Shown piece by piece: positions 1-9,322 of a DNA stretch of 64,000 nucleotides. This stretch comes from Chitinophaga sp. (GTDB lineage Bacteria; Bacteroidota; Bacteroidia; Chitinophagales; Chitinophagaceae): the NCBI RefSeq assembly GCF_019236475.1, contig NZ_JAFAIX010000005.1, positions 1 through 64,000 on the forward strand. Reading direction: 5' to 3'. Below the pieces are notes generated by a model. It saw only the letters and a list, made by a program, of their open reading frames with translations, searched no databases and was not told where the DNA came from. Both the position numbers and the translations under genes were made by a program. Each line of letters opens with the position of its first letter. Position 1 is the first letter of the stretch.

Positions 1-2535
1 AAATGTCTGACTACCAGAATAATTGATATCATCCTTACTAAAAGTATAGCCGCCATTTCCACCGTTGATACTAGTCACATTAATGCTTCCGTTGGATTGA
101 CCGAAACATAATACAGGACTAGCACTAATAGCCAAAGACATCGCTGCTGGTTGTGGAATGTTTACCACAGGCAATGACACCTCGCAACCATTGTCATCTC
201 TGGCAATAACGGTATAATTTCCTGCTGCCAGATTATTGAAAATGCCGCTAGTATTAGCGATAGTGGGTGCAGTGCTTAAGAAGAAACGGACATTACCGCT
301 TCCGCCACTGGCCACTACGGAGAAGCTACCATCGGATAAACCGAAGCAGCTTACAGGCGCAACAGCGCCTTGCTGGCTAATCTGCAGTTGAGCCGGCGCA
401 TTTATCTTCACATTATTTTGCAAGCCAGAACAGCCTTTTCCATCTTTTACGTATACGGTGTAATTACCCGCATTGAGACCATTGATACTAGCGCCATTGG
501 TCCATGTGGCATTATCAACACTGTACTGATAATTACCAACTCCATTGGCTCCCTGGAGCGCTATAATCTGGCCAGTAGGTGTATTATAACAAAGTACATC
601 GCGGGTTTGTAAACTAACGCTAACGGCTAATGGAGGCTCCCCTACACTCGCTACCTGAGTGGCGGAACTACAATTATTGACGTCGTCTACCCGTAAGGTA
701 TAATTTCCTGCTCCTACACTCATCACATTTGATGGCTGAAAACCACTGCCCACCAAGAGATACTTATAACCGCCGCTTCCACCACTAGCATTGATCGTGA
801 TGGTTCCATCGGTACTGCCTTTGCAGATAGCATTGCTAGTAGTGTAAGTAAAATTAACCGGCGTAGGACTGCCCACTGTTACTGGATGATGCATCTCTAC
901 ACCTCTGCTATCTAATACATATACTTCATATGTGCCTGCTGCCAGTCCAGGAAACTGGTTATCATTATTGCGATATACGCCATTATCCAATTTAATCTTA
1001 TACGGACTGCTACCTCCTGTAATCACAATGGAAATACTACCATTGGAATAGCCGGAACAAGAAACCTGCGTAGAGGAAGCAGTAAAATCCAGTGGCACTA
1101 GCGACACAGTAGTAGCGGCGCTAATACAACCTTTGTTGTCTTGCACCCAGCAATTATATGTTCCCGAACCCAGTCCTGTAAAGGTATTACTGGTTTGCCA
1201 GGTTGTTTTATCCAGACTGTAAGTATAAGGTGCAACGCCGCCAGTGCCCGTTATGGTAAGCTCTCCGTCTGTAGCTGTGCCAGAAGGCGCTTTGGTAGTA
1301 TAAGAAGCTACTGCCACTGCCGAAGGCGTGGTGATGCTAAGCGTTTTATTACAAAGATTCTTATCGTAGTAAGTGAGGGTATAAGTGGTACCGGGTTGTA
1401 AGTCGGTGAAAACATTACTGGCCACTGCTGGATTGCCATTCAAGGAATACGTATAAGGACCAGTTCCACCAACAGCGGTAATAGTCACTGCCGGCTTACC
1501 ATTCACGCATGACTGTACGGTAGTAGCGGATAAATCCTGTGCAATTGCAGGCACCTCCTTTCCTACAAAAGTTTTAGCACAATCTGAGGCCCCATTATCG
1601 ACAGATATATCGTAAAAATCAGGTGGCACTGATATTGTCACAGAAGGTGCATTTAATGGTGGTACATTCACCACCATTTTGCTGTTTCTCCCTATTAGCG
1701 TAAGATTGAGAGTGGTACTACCTGTATATTGCGAGCCATCAGAATAAACAAAATTGCTAAGTGTGATAGAGCCATTTTGTCCAAAACATAATGGTGGCTG
1801 TGGATCAATCGTCATTGGTTGGGGAACATCCTTAGTAAAGCGTAGATTGGGATAATAATCAGAGGTTTGGTTAGTAACAACCGTACCATAATCTGCAATC
1901 GCGTGAAGGGTAAAGTTATCCAATGGATTAATTCCTCTCGCCACCAGGTCAGATGATTTAATCAAGATTTTTTTTCCTGTAGAGAGATTCAGATTTACAA
2001 AAGGTTGTCCACCAGAGGAAATCTGCCAGGTTACCTTAGTAGGGTTTTCTGGCACTTGAAAACTGATAGTTCCATCCATACAGAAGAGCCTTTTGTCTGT
2101 ACTATCATTCTGCAATTTCATCAACACCTCATATACATCAATAAAAATCCCATAAGTCACGCCACAACCTGGACCTGTCTGATAGTCATCCGTTATATTA
2201 GTATGGGAAATACCACCTACTAGCGGATTAATGTCCGCTGTAACACTACTGAAAGGACTCATATCAATCCCTCCTGTTGTTGGAAAATTCAGGTCATAAA
2301 AAGCATCCGAAAAGTTCTTCTGACTCCAAAGTCTCAACCTGAACGACTTATTATAGTTCGTCACTGTGCCTTGAAAAATGGGATAGGCAATTGCCGCCAT
2401 AGGGCCACAGGAGCTAGTCCAGCTTCCAGAGACATCTCCGTTGAAACTGATAAAGTAAAATTTTGATTGTCCCCATACAGTACCATTAATCAGGAGCAGG
2501 AACGCAACCAATAAAAATTTTAATGAGGATTTCAT
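1..2535 (-). CDS. SprB-repeat cell-surface protein, 3' end outside window
   Basis: The frame is open from an ATG at 2535 to the window edge (845 codons visible, no stop). An N-terminal signal peptide (hydrophobic LKFLLVAFLLLINGTVWGQ) is followed by about 300 residues of unrecognised beta-rich sequence. From about residue 327 to the edge there are six or so tandem repeats of 75-95 residues, each with the SprB-repeat pattern: a conserved Cys, N/DG(S/T)I, GG(S/T)GPY.Y, then L.aG.Y.V.V.D..GC. Such proteins in Bacteroidota are usually exported by the type 9 secretion system and end in a sorting domain; that end is not visible here. It is the last seen gene of a tight operon, 8 bp after the fibronectin III gene. 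The repeat family is seen directly; the adhesin or gliding role is inferred. Confidence 0.85.
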   Translation of the reverse strand, partial: MKSSLKFLLVAFLLLINGTVWGQSKFYFISFNGDVSGSWTSSCGPMAAIAYPIFQGTVTNYNKSFRLRLWSQKNFSDAFYDLNFPTTGGIDMSPFSSVTADINPLVGGISHTNITDDYQTGPGCGVTYGIFIDVYEVLMKLQNDSTDKRLFCMDGTISFQVPENPTKVTWQISSGGQPFVNLNLSTGKKILIKSSDLVARGINPLDNFTLHAIADYGTVVTNQTSDYYPNLRFTKDVPQPMTIDPQPPLCFGQNGSITLSNFVYSDGSQYTGSTTLNLTLIGRNSKMVVNVPPLNAPSVTISVPPDFYDISVDNGASDCAKTFVGKEVPAIAQDLSATTVQSCVNGKPAVTITAVGGTGPYTYSLNGNPAVASNVFTDLQPGTTYTLTYYDKNLCNKTLSITTPSAVAVASYTTKAPSGTATDGELTITGTGGVAPYTYSLDKTTWQTSNTFTGLGSGTYNCWVQDNKGCISAATTVSLVPLDFTASSTQVSCSGYSNGSISIVITGGSSPYKIKLDNGVYRNNDNQFPGLAAGTYEVYVLDSRGVEMHHPVTVGSPTPVNFTYTTSNAICKGSTDGTITINASGGSGGYKYLLVGSGFQPSNVMSVGAGNYTLRVDDVNNCSSATQVASVGEPPLAVSVSLQTRDVLCYNTPTGQIIALQGANGVGNYQYSVDNATWTNGASINGLNAGNYTVYVKDGKGCSGLQNNVKINAPAQLQISQQGAVAPVSCFGLSDGSFSVVASGGSGNVRFFLSTAPTIANTSGIFNNLAAGNYTVIARDDNGCEVSLPVVNIPQPAAMSLAISASPVLCFGQSNGSINVTSINGGNGGYTFSKDDINYSGSQTF

Positions 2536-2543
2536 AGGATCTA

Positions 2544-4658
2544 CTAATAATTAACAATCGCTTCCTCTGTAAATCCAGTACGGCTGGAATTGGTATCTAT
2601 CATTTTCAGTTTATACTTATAAATGGTATTAATCAACAACCCACTATCTGCAAAACTATTCTCAGTGCCAGTGATGGTTTGATACAGTTTATATGGGCCA
2701 TCTCCCACTGCTCTATAGATCCATATTTTATTTACACCTGACTTCCGTTGCCAGCTTAGCTTTACCAGTTTAGCATCTCTGTCTATCGCCACTTTCAAGG
2801 CTTTTGAAACATCCAGTCGGCCCATGTCAATACGGGCAGCAGTAACAGGCTTGGATATCCCTTTCAGACCGCTATCATCCGTAGCTGTTATTTGGTAAAT
2901 GTATTTCACGCCCACAAGAGCAGCCGTGTCGATATAAGTATGGGTAGTATCTCCTGCAGGGATAAACCTTACTGTTTCCCAGGTACTATCTTTCGCACGC
3001 AGTAACTCATGACATTCCACGTCTTCACTACCACTAGGCGTCCATTCCAGCGAAATCCCTTCTGTGGACGCCTCAACGCTGGTAAAGAACGGCGACACTG
3101 GCGGAATAATATCTGGGCGTTTCAATACGAGGATTTCAGAATATTCAGATGGGTTGTAATGCTTATCCAACGCCACAATCCGGTAGTAAACATCTTTTGT
3201 CAAGGTCTTCAGGGAAATAGTATCAATGAAACTGTTTGTTTCAGTAGCTTTTCTGGTTACCTGCACAAATTCTTCTTTTGGTGAGTTGGCACGGAATACA
3301 CGATAGCCAAATAAATCCGGCTCTTTATTTTGATCCCAAGAGAGATATACAACACCATTCTTATCGATCATACCTTTTGCGCCAACAGGAGCCACCGGCG
3401 GGATAGAATCTTCCTGCTGCACGAAATGCGGGAAGGAATGCATCACCTGCCCGTCTTTGGTAGTAGCCGTGACACGGTAATAGTTACTATTTAACGGTGT
3501 CGCATCTACGAAAATGGAGTCCTTTTCCAGCAGCGGCGATTTATTAATCAGTGTAAATTTTTTCTGGGGAGACACGGAACGCTCCATATCAAAACGCACA
3601 ATCTTAGCTTTATTCGCAGGCATTCTCCAACGAATATACACCTGACCATTACGCATTTCCGTTTCCAGGATTACCGGGTTTACATCCAAACGCTGGTGCA
3701 ATGTTACCATCGCAGTATCAGATACAGGGCCCGTTTCGCCAAATGCAGTAAGCCCTTTCACACGGTAGACATAAGGCTTCTCTTGTACAAGTCCGGTATC
3801 CAACCGATAGAAATAATTCACTTTATCTGCTAGTCCATCCTGGGTATTAATCAATGGTTCCTTGCTAACAGCGGTAAACGTCTTTCCATTATCTGTGGAA
3901 CGTTCCAGTATCCAGGCATTGTAGATATGCTCGTAGATCTTTTTATTCCAACTGATCATGGCGCCATTCTCCAATCCGCCTACTTTCAGTTCTTTCGGCG
4001 AGGGCAGCGGTTGGGCATCTGCGGCTCCAGTGTACACAAAACCCGTATCCGATTTTACGTTGGTAGGAATCACGGCCATGTATATACGATAGAGGTACTT
4101 TTCGTTAGACTTGGTGGTATGGTCTACCCAACCTAAACCAGCGGCCTTGGCCACATCGTACGACTGATCCGCAGCGAATAACGCAAACCCATAGCGCGAC
4201 TCCTGCTCCTGGGATCGATGATACACCGACATCACATCTCCCTTAGCGCCATTACCTGCACCCACTTCAAATTTCTCACCATACAGCGCTTGCGCAGTTA
4301 TACTGGCATACTTTTCATGCTTCTTTGCGATAGCCTCCCAAGCAGGCAGTGGTAATGGTCTGATAGGCTGTGGCGTCATTACTTGCGCTGTTTGCACAGG
4401 TAATAAATGGTTATCACGCATCACCGTATAACGAGTAATCATATAGCCATACTTATTAGCATGTTGCCACAACTCATAATTAACCGGCGCCCATCGTAGC
4501 ATGATGGAATCCTGGCTAGCACGGGCCATCACTGCAATCTGTACCGGCTTAGCAGCGGGCTTCTTCTGCGCCAACAGCCATTCCGGCATCATCAGGCCAA
4601 CGGCCATTCCTACTATTGCTAATACACGTTTCACCCTCATATCACTTGTTATTTTCAT
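2544..4658 (-). CDS. exported fibronectin type III domain protein (704 aa)
   Basis: Signal peptide at residues 1-30, ending ...EWLLAQ. The body reads as a string of fibronectin type III-like beta-sandwich domains at roughly residues 215-315, 325-420, 425-515, 520-605 and 615-704. Typical FN3 signatures are visible: P..P....V, G...SW......D...Y.V.R, and Y.Y.V.A.D..G. The first 200 residues hold a different domain not recognised. No catalytic motif is seen, so a structural or scaffold role outside the cell or in the periplasm is likely. It starts 2 bp after the 1495-aa gene and ends 8 bp before the SprB-repeat gene, so the three are almost certainly co-transcribed and probably act on the same surface structure. 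Confidence 0.8.
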   Translation of the reverse strand: MKITSDMRVKRVLAIVGMAVGLMMPEWLLAQKKPAAKPVQIAVMARASQDSIMLRWAPVNYELWQHANKYGYMITRYTVMRDNHLLPVQTAQVMTPQPIRPLPLPAWEAIAKKHEKYASITAQALYGEKFEVGAGNGAKGDVMSVYHRSQEQESRYGFALFAADQSYDVAKAAGLGWVDHTTKSNEKYLYRIYMAVIPTNVKSDTGFVYTGAADAQPLPSPKELKVGGLENGAMISWNKKIYEHIYNAWILERSTDNGKTFTAVSKEPLINTQDGLADKVNYFYRLDTGLVQEKPYVYRVKGLTAFGETGPVSDTAMVTLHQRLDVNPVILETEMRNGQVYIRWRMPANKAKIVRFDMERSVSPQKKFTLINKSPLLEKDSIFVDATPLNSNYYRVTATTKDGQVMHSFPHFVQQEDSIPPVAPVGAKGMIDKNGVVYLSWDQNKEPDLFGYRVFRANSPKEEFVQVTRKATETNSFIDTISLKTLTKDVYYRIVALDKHYNPSEYSEILVLKRPDIIPPVSPFFTSVEASTEGISLEWTPSGSEDVECHELLRAKDSTWETVRFIPAGDTTHTYIDTAALVGVKYIYQITATDDSGLKGISKPVTAARIDMGRLDVSKALKVAIDRDAKLVKLSWQRKSGVNKIWIYRAVGDGPYKLYQTITGTENSFADSGLLINTIYKYKLKMIDTNSSRTGFTEEAIVNY

Positions 4659-4660
4659 CG

Positions 4661-7600
4661 TTATAGTCCTATTGGGTTTTGAATGGTAATGATCCTGGAA
4701 GAGGTACTCATATTAATACCAGGCAGCACATATTTAATCCGGAACTTGTAATCCCCTTTCCTTACTGGTACCCAATTATGGGTGATGATGGATTGCTGCT
4801 GCGCAGTATAATTCAATCCCATGCCGTACATGTTGTTGACCATTTTGTTGGCAATGTTGAAATTATCCCGTTCAAAATAATATGGCAGATTGAACACAAA
4901 AGTGGAAACACCCGAAAACTGTGCATTGCCATTCTCTTTTAACTGAAGTCCCTGCAATTGCTGACGGATACAGATACCTCTTACTGGCGGTACACCCAAG
5001 ATCTGAGGATCGCGCCAATCGATCGTAATAGCAGGGCCAGACAGACTTCCTGATGGTTGCATCGGGTAACCATTATAGACATAAGGGAAGATGTCTTCCT
5101 TATACCATATATTATCATCCAGCAATGCTTCGAACTGCAATACCTGGCTGTTGCCATCTGCGTCTACTTCGGCATTATCGAAAAGCTCGCCGTTAATGTA
5201 CTGATAGCCCAATTCGTGTACACCATTGCTAATAGGCAGTCGGTAGGAATTACCCACTCCAAGGGCATCTAATTTTTGATTGAACGTGTTGTATTTACTA
5301 CTACGGAAATCAAGCTGGTAGAACGCTTTCTCTGATCCAACAGTAATACTACGTGTAGCCTTTTTAGTGGTAACGTTCAGGTCGCCACTTTCTGCACTAC
5401 CGATGTCTTTCTTCTGGGATATTACGTTACGGCTGATATCCTCCTCATTTTCCACCGGTACATTTACTAACGCAAACGTATATATCTCCTCATTCTTTAT
5501 CGCATCCGGATACTTGAAACTTACTCGGCCAGTATCATAGCTAAATGCGATATCGATAGGATCACCATTAGTAGGAATCAGTCTGGCGGTCTGTTTGAAA
5601 GAACTATCTGGTCTGAACATTGGCGCCAGGTCTTGTTTAAACTGGATATATCCATTATGAGAAGGCAATTCGTCTTTATAGAAGTTCAGTTGCTTTCTGA
5701 TAGGATAAGTAAACTTGATTTTATCTTCTGGAATTTTATCCGGGAGATTGCCAGTCGAGAAAGTATTATTTACTTCCTCTGCGTATGGTTTACCATCTAC
5801 CAGGAATGGTGTCCAGCTACCGTTCACACTCTCCTCGAAGCTCACACGCGCTGTCAGTTTGTAATTGGATTTAGGTTCCAGACATTGCGTGGTATTCAAT
5901 ACCACCACCGTATTATCACTGCTCCAATCTTGCGTTCCTGTAGCATTGGCAGTTTCTCTGCGTAATGACATATACTCCAGTCGGGATCTGAATAAACGGG
6001 TACTACCATTGTCTTCCGTAATTCTGATCGTCTGCCCGATAGGCATATTAAACACCAGTTGTGGTGCCGTAAAAATACTTTGGTCTGCCTCACCATCTCT
6101 TGGGGTGGCATCGCCGATTACCTGTACGCCTGCATTCGCAAACAGGTTATTGCTAACGATTTTACATTCTTTACCAAGGGTCATTTCGAAACGACAGTTA
6201 CCGGAGATCATTCCGCCGAATAGTTTGAAATAACCACCTACGATACCTCGCATCCAGGAAGGATTTGGCAGCTTTCCTTGCAGTACCACCGCTGCCCCGA
6301 GCTCTATAATATCAAAGTTGCCTTTCTTAAAGAAGAGATTTACACGGATACCGATTTTACCCTGGAAGTAGCCATAGATCTGACCATTGGCAAACCATCC
6401 ATTGATACCAATAGGACCATTGCTACCTTCACAATGGAAATCATTACCGTAGTTTTTCATCATGATATCAAATCCTAAACCTGCTCTCAGACGGGCATAG
6501 AACATGAGGAAGGACAGATCGCCGGTATCAAATTCCAGTCCTGCCCCGAAGGCAAACCCAGAACCCTTACCCAACGCATTCAGATCTCGCATATAATCCA
6601 AGTCTATACCACCGAGTATCTCCGATACAATAGGCGGTGGCGGCGGACTTCCAGGCAGGCCATTCCCCACCATGAAGTAAGCATGTGCCTTCGCCAATCC
6701 CAGGATATTCACTCCAATAGGATTATCCGGCTTACCGGCAAAGAGGTGCCAGCCTTCAGGGCCTACGTAAAATTCACCCTCACCCGCCAGCCCTTTCGGA
6801 CCAATACCAGTAAAGGCACCATATACATCAATATATACTTTCAGATTTGCCAGCATGCTGCTGTTCTCAAAATCCACGTCTACCAACAAACCTGCAGAAA
6901 TCAATCCTTCTGGTGTAAATGCATTCGGGTCGTAGCCGCAGTCACCAGCCGGACCATCAGCAGGCTGACCGTCTTTCATCATACCTGACAGATTTTTCAA
7001 CATAGCCGTTGTACCAGGACTCAAACCAATAGACATGACATTTACTTGTCCACGGAAAGTAATTCTTCTCAAACCACCGCTACGATTGAATGCCAGTTCA
7101 AGTCCAACATTTCCACTGAGGGTCTGTTCCTTAAAGGCAACAAATTTCAAGGAAGCTTTAATACCCAAGCCGGCATTAGGATCCGGTTTGTAGATGATGC
7201 CCGTATGCGTGGTCCCCAATTCGTAAGCGCTTTTATTCGCGCCTTTTTCCAGTACAGATACGCCATAGAACAATGCGCCACCAAAACCTTTAATACTCAC
7301 CGCAGGCGGGAAGATCAGGATAGGCACCGGTAGATCCACTAAGATATCCGCATACCAATAACGGTCCCCTTTTACATTACCGAAAAGCGCCGTGGATTGG
7401 AGTTTCACCTCTGCTTTGCATATTTGTAAAGTAGCATCAATATCCCCGCGGAAACCGTTACCGTAGATAGCATCATCCGTAAATGATTCCAGAGAGCCCT
7501 TCAGTGCAAACACGCCTTGATGAATATCTATCGCAATTCGACTTATATCCAGGCTGGAAAATCTGAAATTGATTTTTCCATCATCATCTTTATCGATAAC

Positions 7601-9148
7601 ACTCATCAATGCGAAACTTGCATCTGCAGCGAATCCGTTACTACCAGTACCGCTGATATTTAATTTCACACTCATGGATAATCCTCGCTTCTCCCCTTTC
7701 TTCACCAGGCCGATTTTATCAATCGAGAATCCATAGCCGGCGATGGTAGGGAATTGCAAGGAGCTAGAGAAAGAAAACACCCCTTCATGGAAGTAAGGCG
7801 CTTCTGTAGAAATGGTCAGTCTTTCGAACCGAATATCTGGCACATGGAGCTTTTGTGCCAGCGCAGAAATGGCGCTTCCCGCACTACCACCGGCAATCGA
7901 CAAAGTACCGTTTAGGACAGCCATTGCCTGGAAATTACCGTCTTTTACAGCCACTTCTATCGAGGAGTTAGGATTCAGGGATGCCTTACCAATGAAGATA
8001 GGGATCGGCACTGTATCCTGCATATTTACTTTAAAGATGTATTCATTCCCCGGACGGAACACTGCGGAATAATCGAAGTGCTTTTCCTTAGCCGTAATAG
8101 GGATTATCAACTGACCTCCCAGTTCACCACCTTTCAACTGATTCGCTACAAAACGCATTCCCAGCTTATCTACCGAGAACTGCCAGCCACCAAGGTCTCC
8201 ATCATCTAACGGAATCAGGTTGGTAACAGCCATATCCCCGGAGAATCCTCTTTCATCAATCAAGGCATTACTAACCGAGAAAGTGGCTGGTTTTTTAGCG
8301 CTACGTTTTCTAAGTTCAGGAGGTAATTGTACTTCAAATCTGCGGAGGAAAAAGCCTCTCCAGAAAGCCTTATCATCACTGGTATATTCTTTCGGGAATA
8401 CTACATCAGGGCTGTTATTCGCATCGCTCAAATCGATGATCGCGTCCTGCACCGTAATGGTAACATTATTTACCCCACGGATCTGGAATGGTTCAATTTG
8501 AACTTTGGCTAAAATATCGTTGATATTGGAAGTAACCACTTCGAAGTTGGCCTTCACACGTTTATTCGTAGTATCAGAAGCATTTACGCCAGCAGGCACC
8601 AGGTGTTTCGGCAGATTTACTTCCGCCGCAATACCCATTTTTTTAAACCCATCACAATCGAATTCGACAAACGTTTTACCATGTAAAAAATGAAACTCCG
8701 ACTGATCTCCGAAGAGGTTCAGCGTTGGATCGTTCACAAGCTCCAGTCGTGCGGTACCTACTAGTCCTCCATGCATACTGACTGGAATGCTACTAGCCGC
8801 AAACATAACTTCCTGGCCATCTCCAGGCATTTCAACGACGATATAGGCAGTCACTTCCGCATGGTCAGGCAGGAATCGGATACTATCGATAATGACCATC
8901 GGTGTACCACTACCACCGCAGGATCCTATACCCATCGGTAGTTTAAAGTCTGTAGAATCTTTCAGTTTATCATACAGATCTTTACCATTCAATAAATTGG
9001 CGCCGCATCTCTGCTGAACGGTCCTATTCACATCATGAATATGCTGTTGCAGGGGAGTACGCGGAAGCGGCGCCTTCTTCTGCTGTTGGCCAAAAGCGGC
9101 GGTAACCGCAAACAGACATAGGATGGTAAGGTATAGGTGTCTGATCAT
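4661..9148 (-). CDS. very large exported protein of unknown family (1495 aa)
   Basis: Not recognised. It has a clean signal peptide (hydrophobic stretch to residue 20, ending TAAFGQ), then long alternating polar/hydrophobic beta-strand sequence rich in Gly and Asn for about 1000 residues. The strands around residues 560-760 and 860-1010 look like beta-barrel or beta-helix strands. A few paired Cys occur (GSCGGSG near residue 77, DCGYDP near 735), and a PPPPP stretch lies near residue 843. The last 400 residues resemble Ig-like or FN3 sandwiches. No enzyme motif was found. It is the first gene of a tight operon with the FN3 protein and the SprB-repeat protein; 174 bp separate it from the upstream barrel gene. 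It could be a large outer-membrane or surface anchor. Function unknown. Confidence 0.75.
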   Translation of the reverse strand: MIRHLYLTILCLFAVTAAFGQQQKKAPLPRTPLQQHIHDVNRTVQQRCGANLLNGKDLYDKLKDSTDFKLPMGIGSCGGSGTPMVIIDSIRFLPDHAEVTAYIVVEMPGDGQEVMFAASSIPVSMHGGLVGTARLELVNDPTLNLFGDQSEFHFLHGKTFVEFDCDGFKKMGIAAEVNLPKHLVPAGVNASDTTNKRVKANFEVVTSNINDILAKVQIEPFQIRGVNNVTITVQDAIIDLSDANNSPDVVFPKEYTSDDKAFWRGFFLRRFEVQLPPELRKRSAKKPATFSVSNALIDERGFSGDMAVTNLIPLDDGDLGGWQFSVDKLGMRFVANQLKGGELGGQLIIPITAKEKHFDYSAVFRPGNEYIFKVNMQDTVPIPIFIGKASLNPNSSIEVAVKDGNFQAMAVLNGTLSIAGGSAGSAISALAQKLHVPDIRFERLTISTEAPYFHEGVFSFSSSLQFPTIAGYGFSIDKIGLVKKGEKRGLSMSVKLNISGTGSNGFAADASFALMSVIDKDDDGKINFRFSSLDISRIAIDIHQGVFALKGSLESFTDDAIYGNGFRGDIDATLQICKAEVKLQSTALFGNVKGDRYWYADILVDLPVPILIFPPAVSIKGFGGALFYGVSVLEKGANKSAYELGTTHTGIIYKPDPNAGLGIKASLKFVAFKEQTLSGNVGLELAFNRSGGLRRITFRGQVNVMSIGLSPGTTAMLKNLSGMMKDGQPADGPAGDCGYDPNAFTPEGLISAGLLVDVDFENSSMLANLKVYIDVYGAFTGIGPKGLAGEGEFYVGPEGWHLFAGKPDNPIGVNILGLAKAHAYFMVGNGLPGSPPPPPIVSEILGGIDLDYMRDLNALGKGSGFAFGAGLEFDTGDLSFLMFYARLRAGLGFDIMMKNYGNDFHCEGSNGPIGINGWFANGQIYGYFQGKIGIRVNLFFKKGNFDIIELGAAVVLQGKLPNPSWMRGIVGGYFKLFGGMISGNCRFEMTLGKECKIVSNNLFANAGVQVIGDATPRDGEADQSIFTAPQLVFNMPIGQTIRITEDNGSTRLFRSRLEYMSLRRETANATGTQDWSSDNTVVVLNTTQCLEPKSNYKLTARVSFEESVNGSWTPFLVDGKPYAEEVNNTFSTGNLPDKIPEDKIKFTYPIRKQLNFYKDELPSHNGYIQFKQDLAPMFRPDSSFKQTARLIPTNGDPIDIAFSYDTGRVSFKYPDAIKNEEIYTFALVNVPVENEEDISRNVISQKKDIGSAESGDLNVTTKKATRSITVGSEKAFYQLDFRSSKYNTFNQKLDALGVGNSYRLPISNGVHELGYQYINGELFDNAEVDADGNSQVLQFEALLDDNIWYKEDIFPYVYNGYPMQPSGSLSGPAITIDWRDPQILGVPPVRGICIRQQLQGLQLKENGNAQFSGVSTFVFNLPYYFERDNFNIANKMVNNMYGMGLNYTAQQQSIITHNWVPVRKGDYKFRIKYVLPGINMSTSSRIITIQNPIGL

Positions 9149-9322
9149 AGTTTCATAGGTATGGAGCCGATATAGTGACTCCTGAAAAATATTTCATTGA
9201 ATAGTCAGCAAAGCGTGCTGTAGTTGTAAACCTTCTTTAGCATATATCGCTGACGAATATTCTTGATGTTTTTATTGCATAGCGGAGGCATTCCACTTTA
9301 TTAACTCCTGTCCGCTGATAAT

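Noticed and set aside
1..1600. Possible CRISPR or DNA tandem repeat suggested by recurring patterns
   Set aside because: The recurrence is at protein level (SprB repeats of 75-95 residues) with low DNA identity and no regular short spacers.
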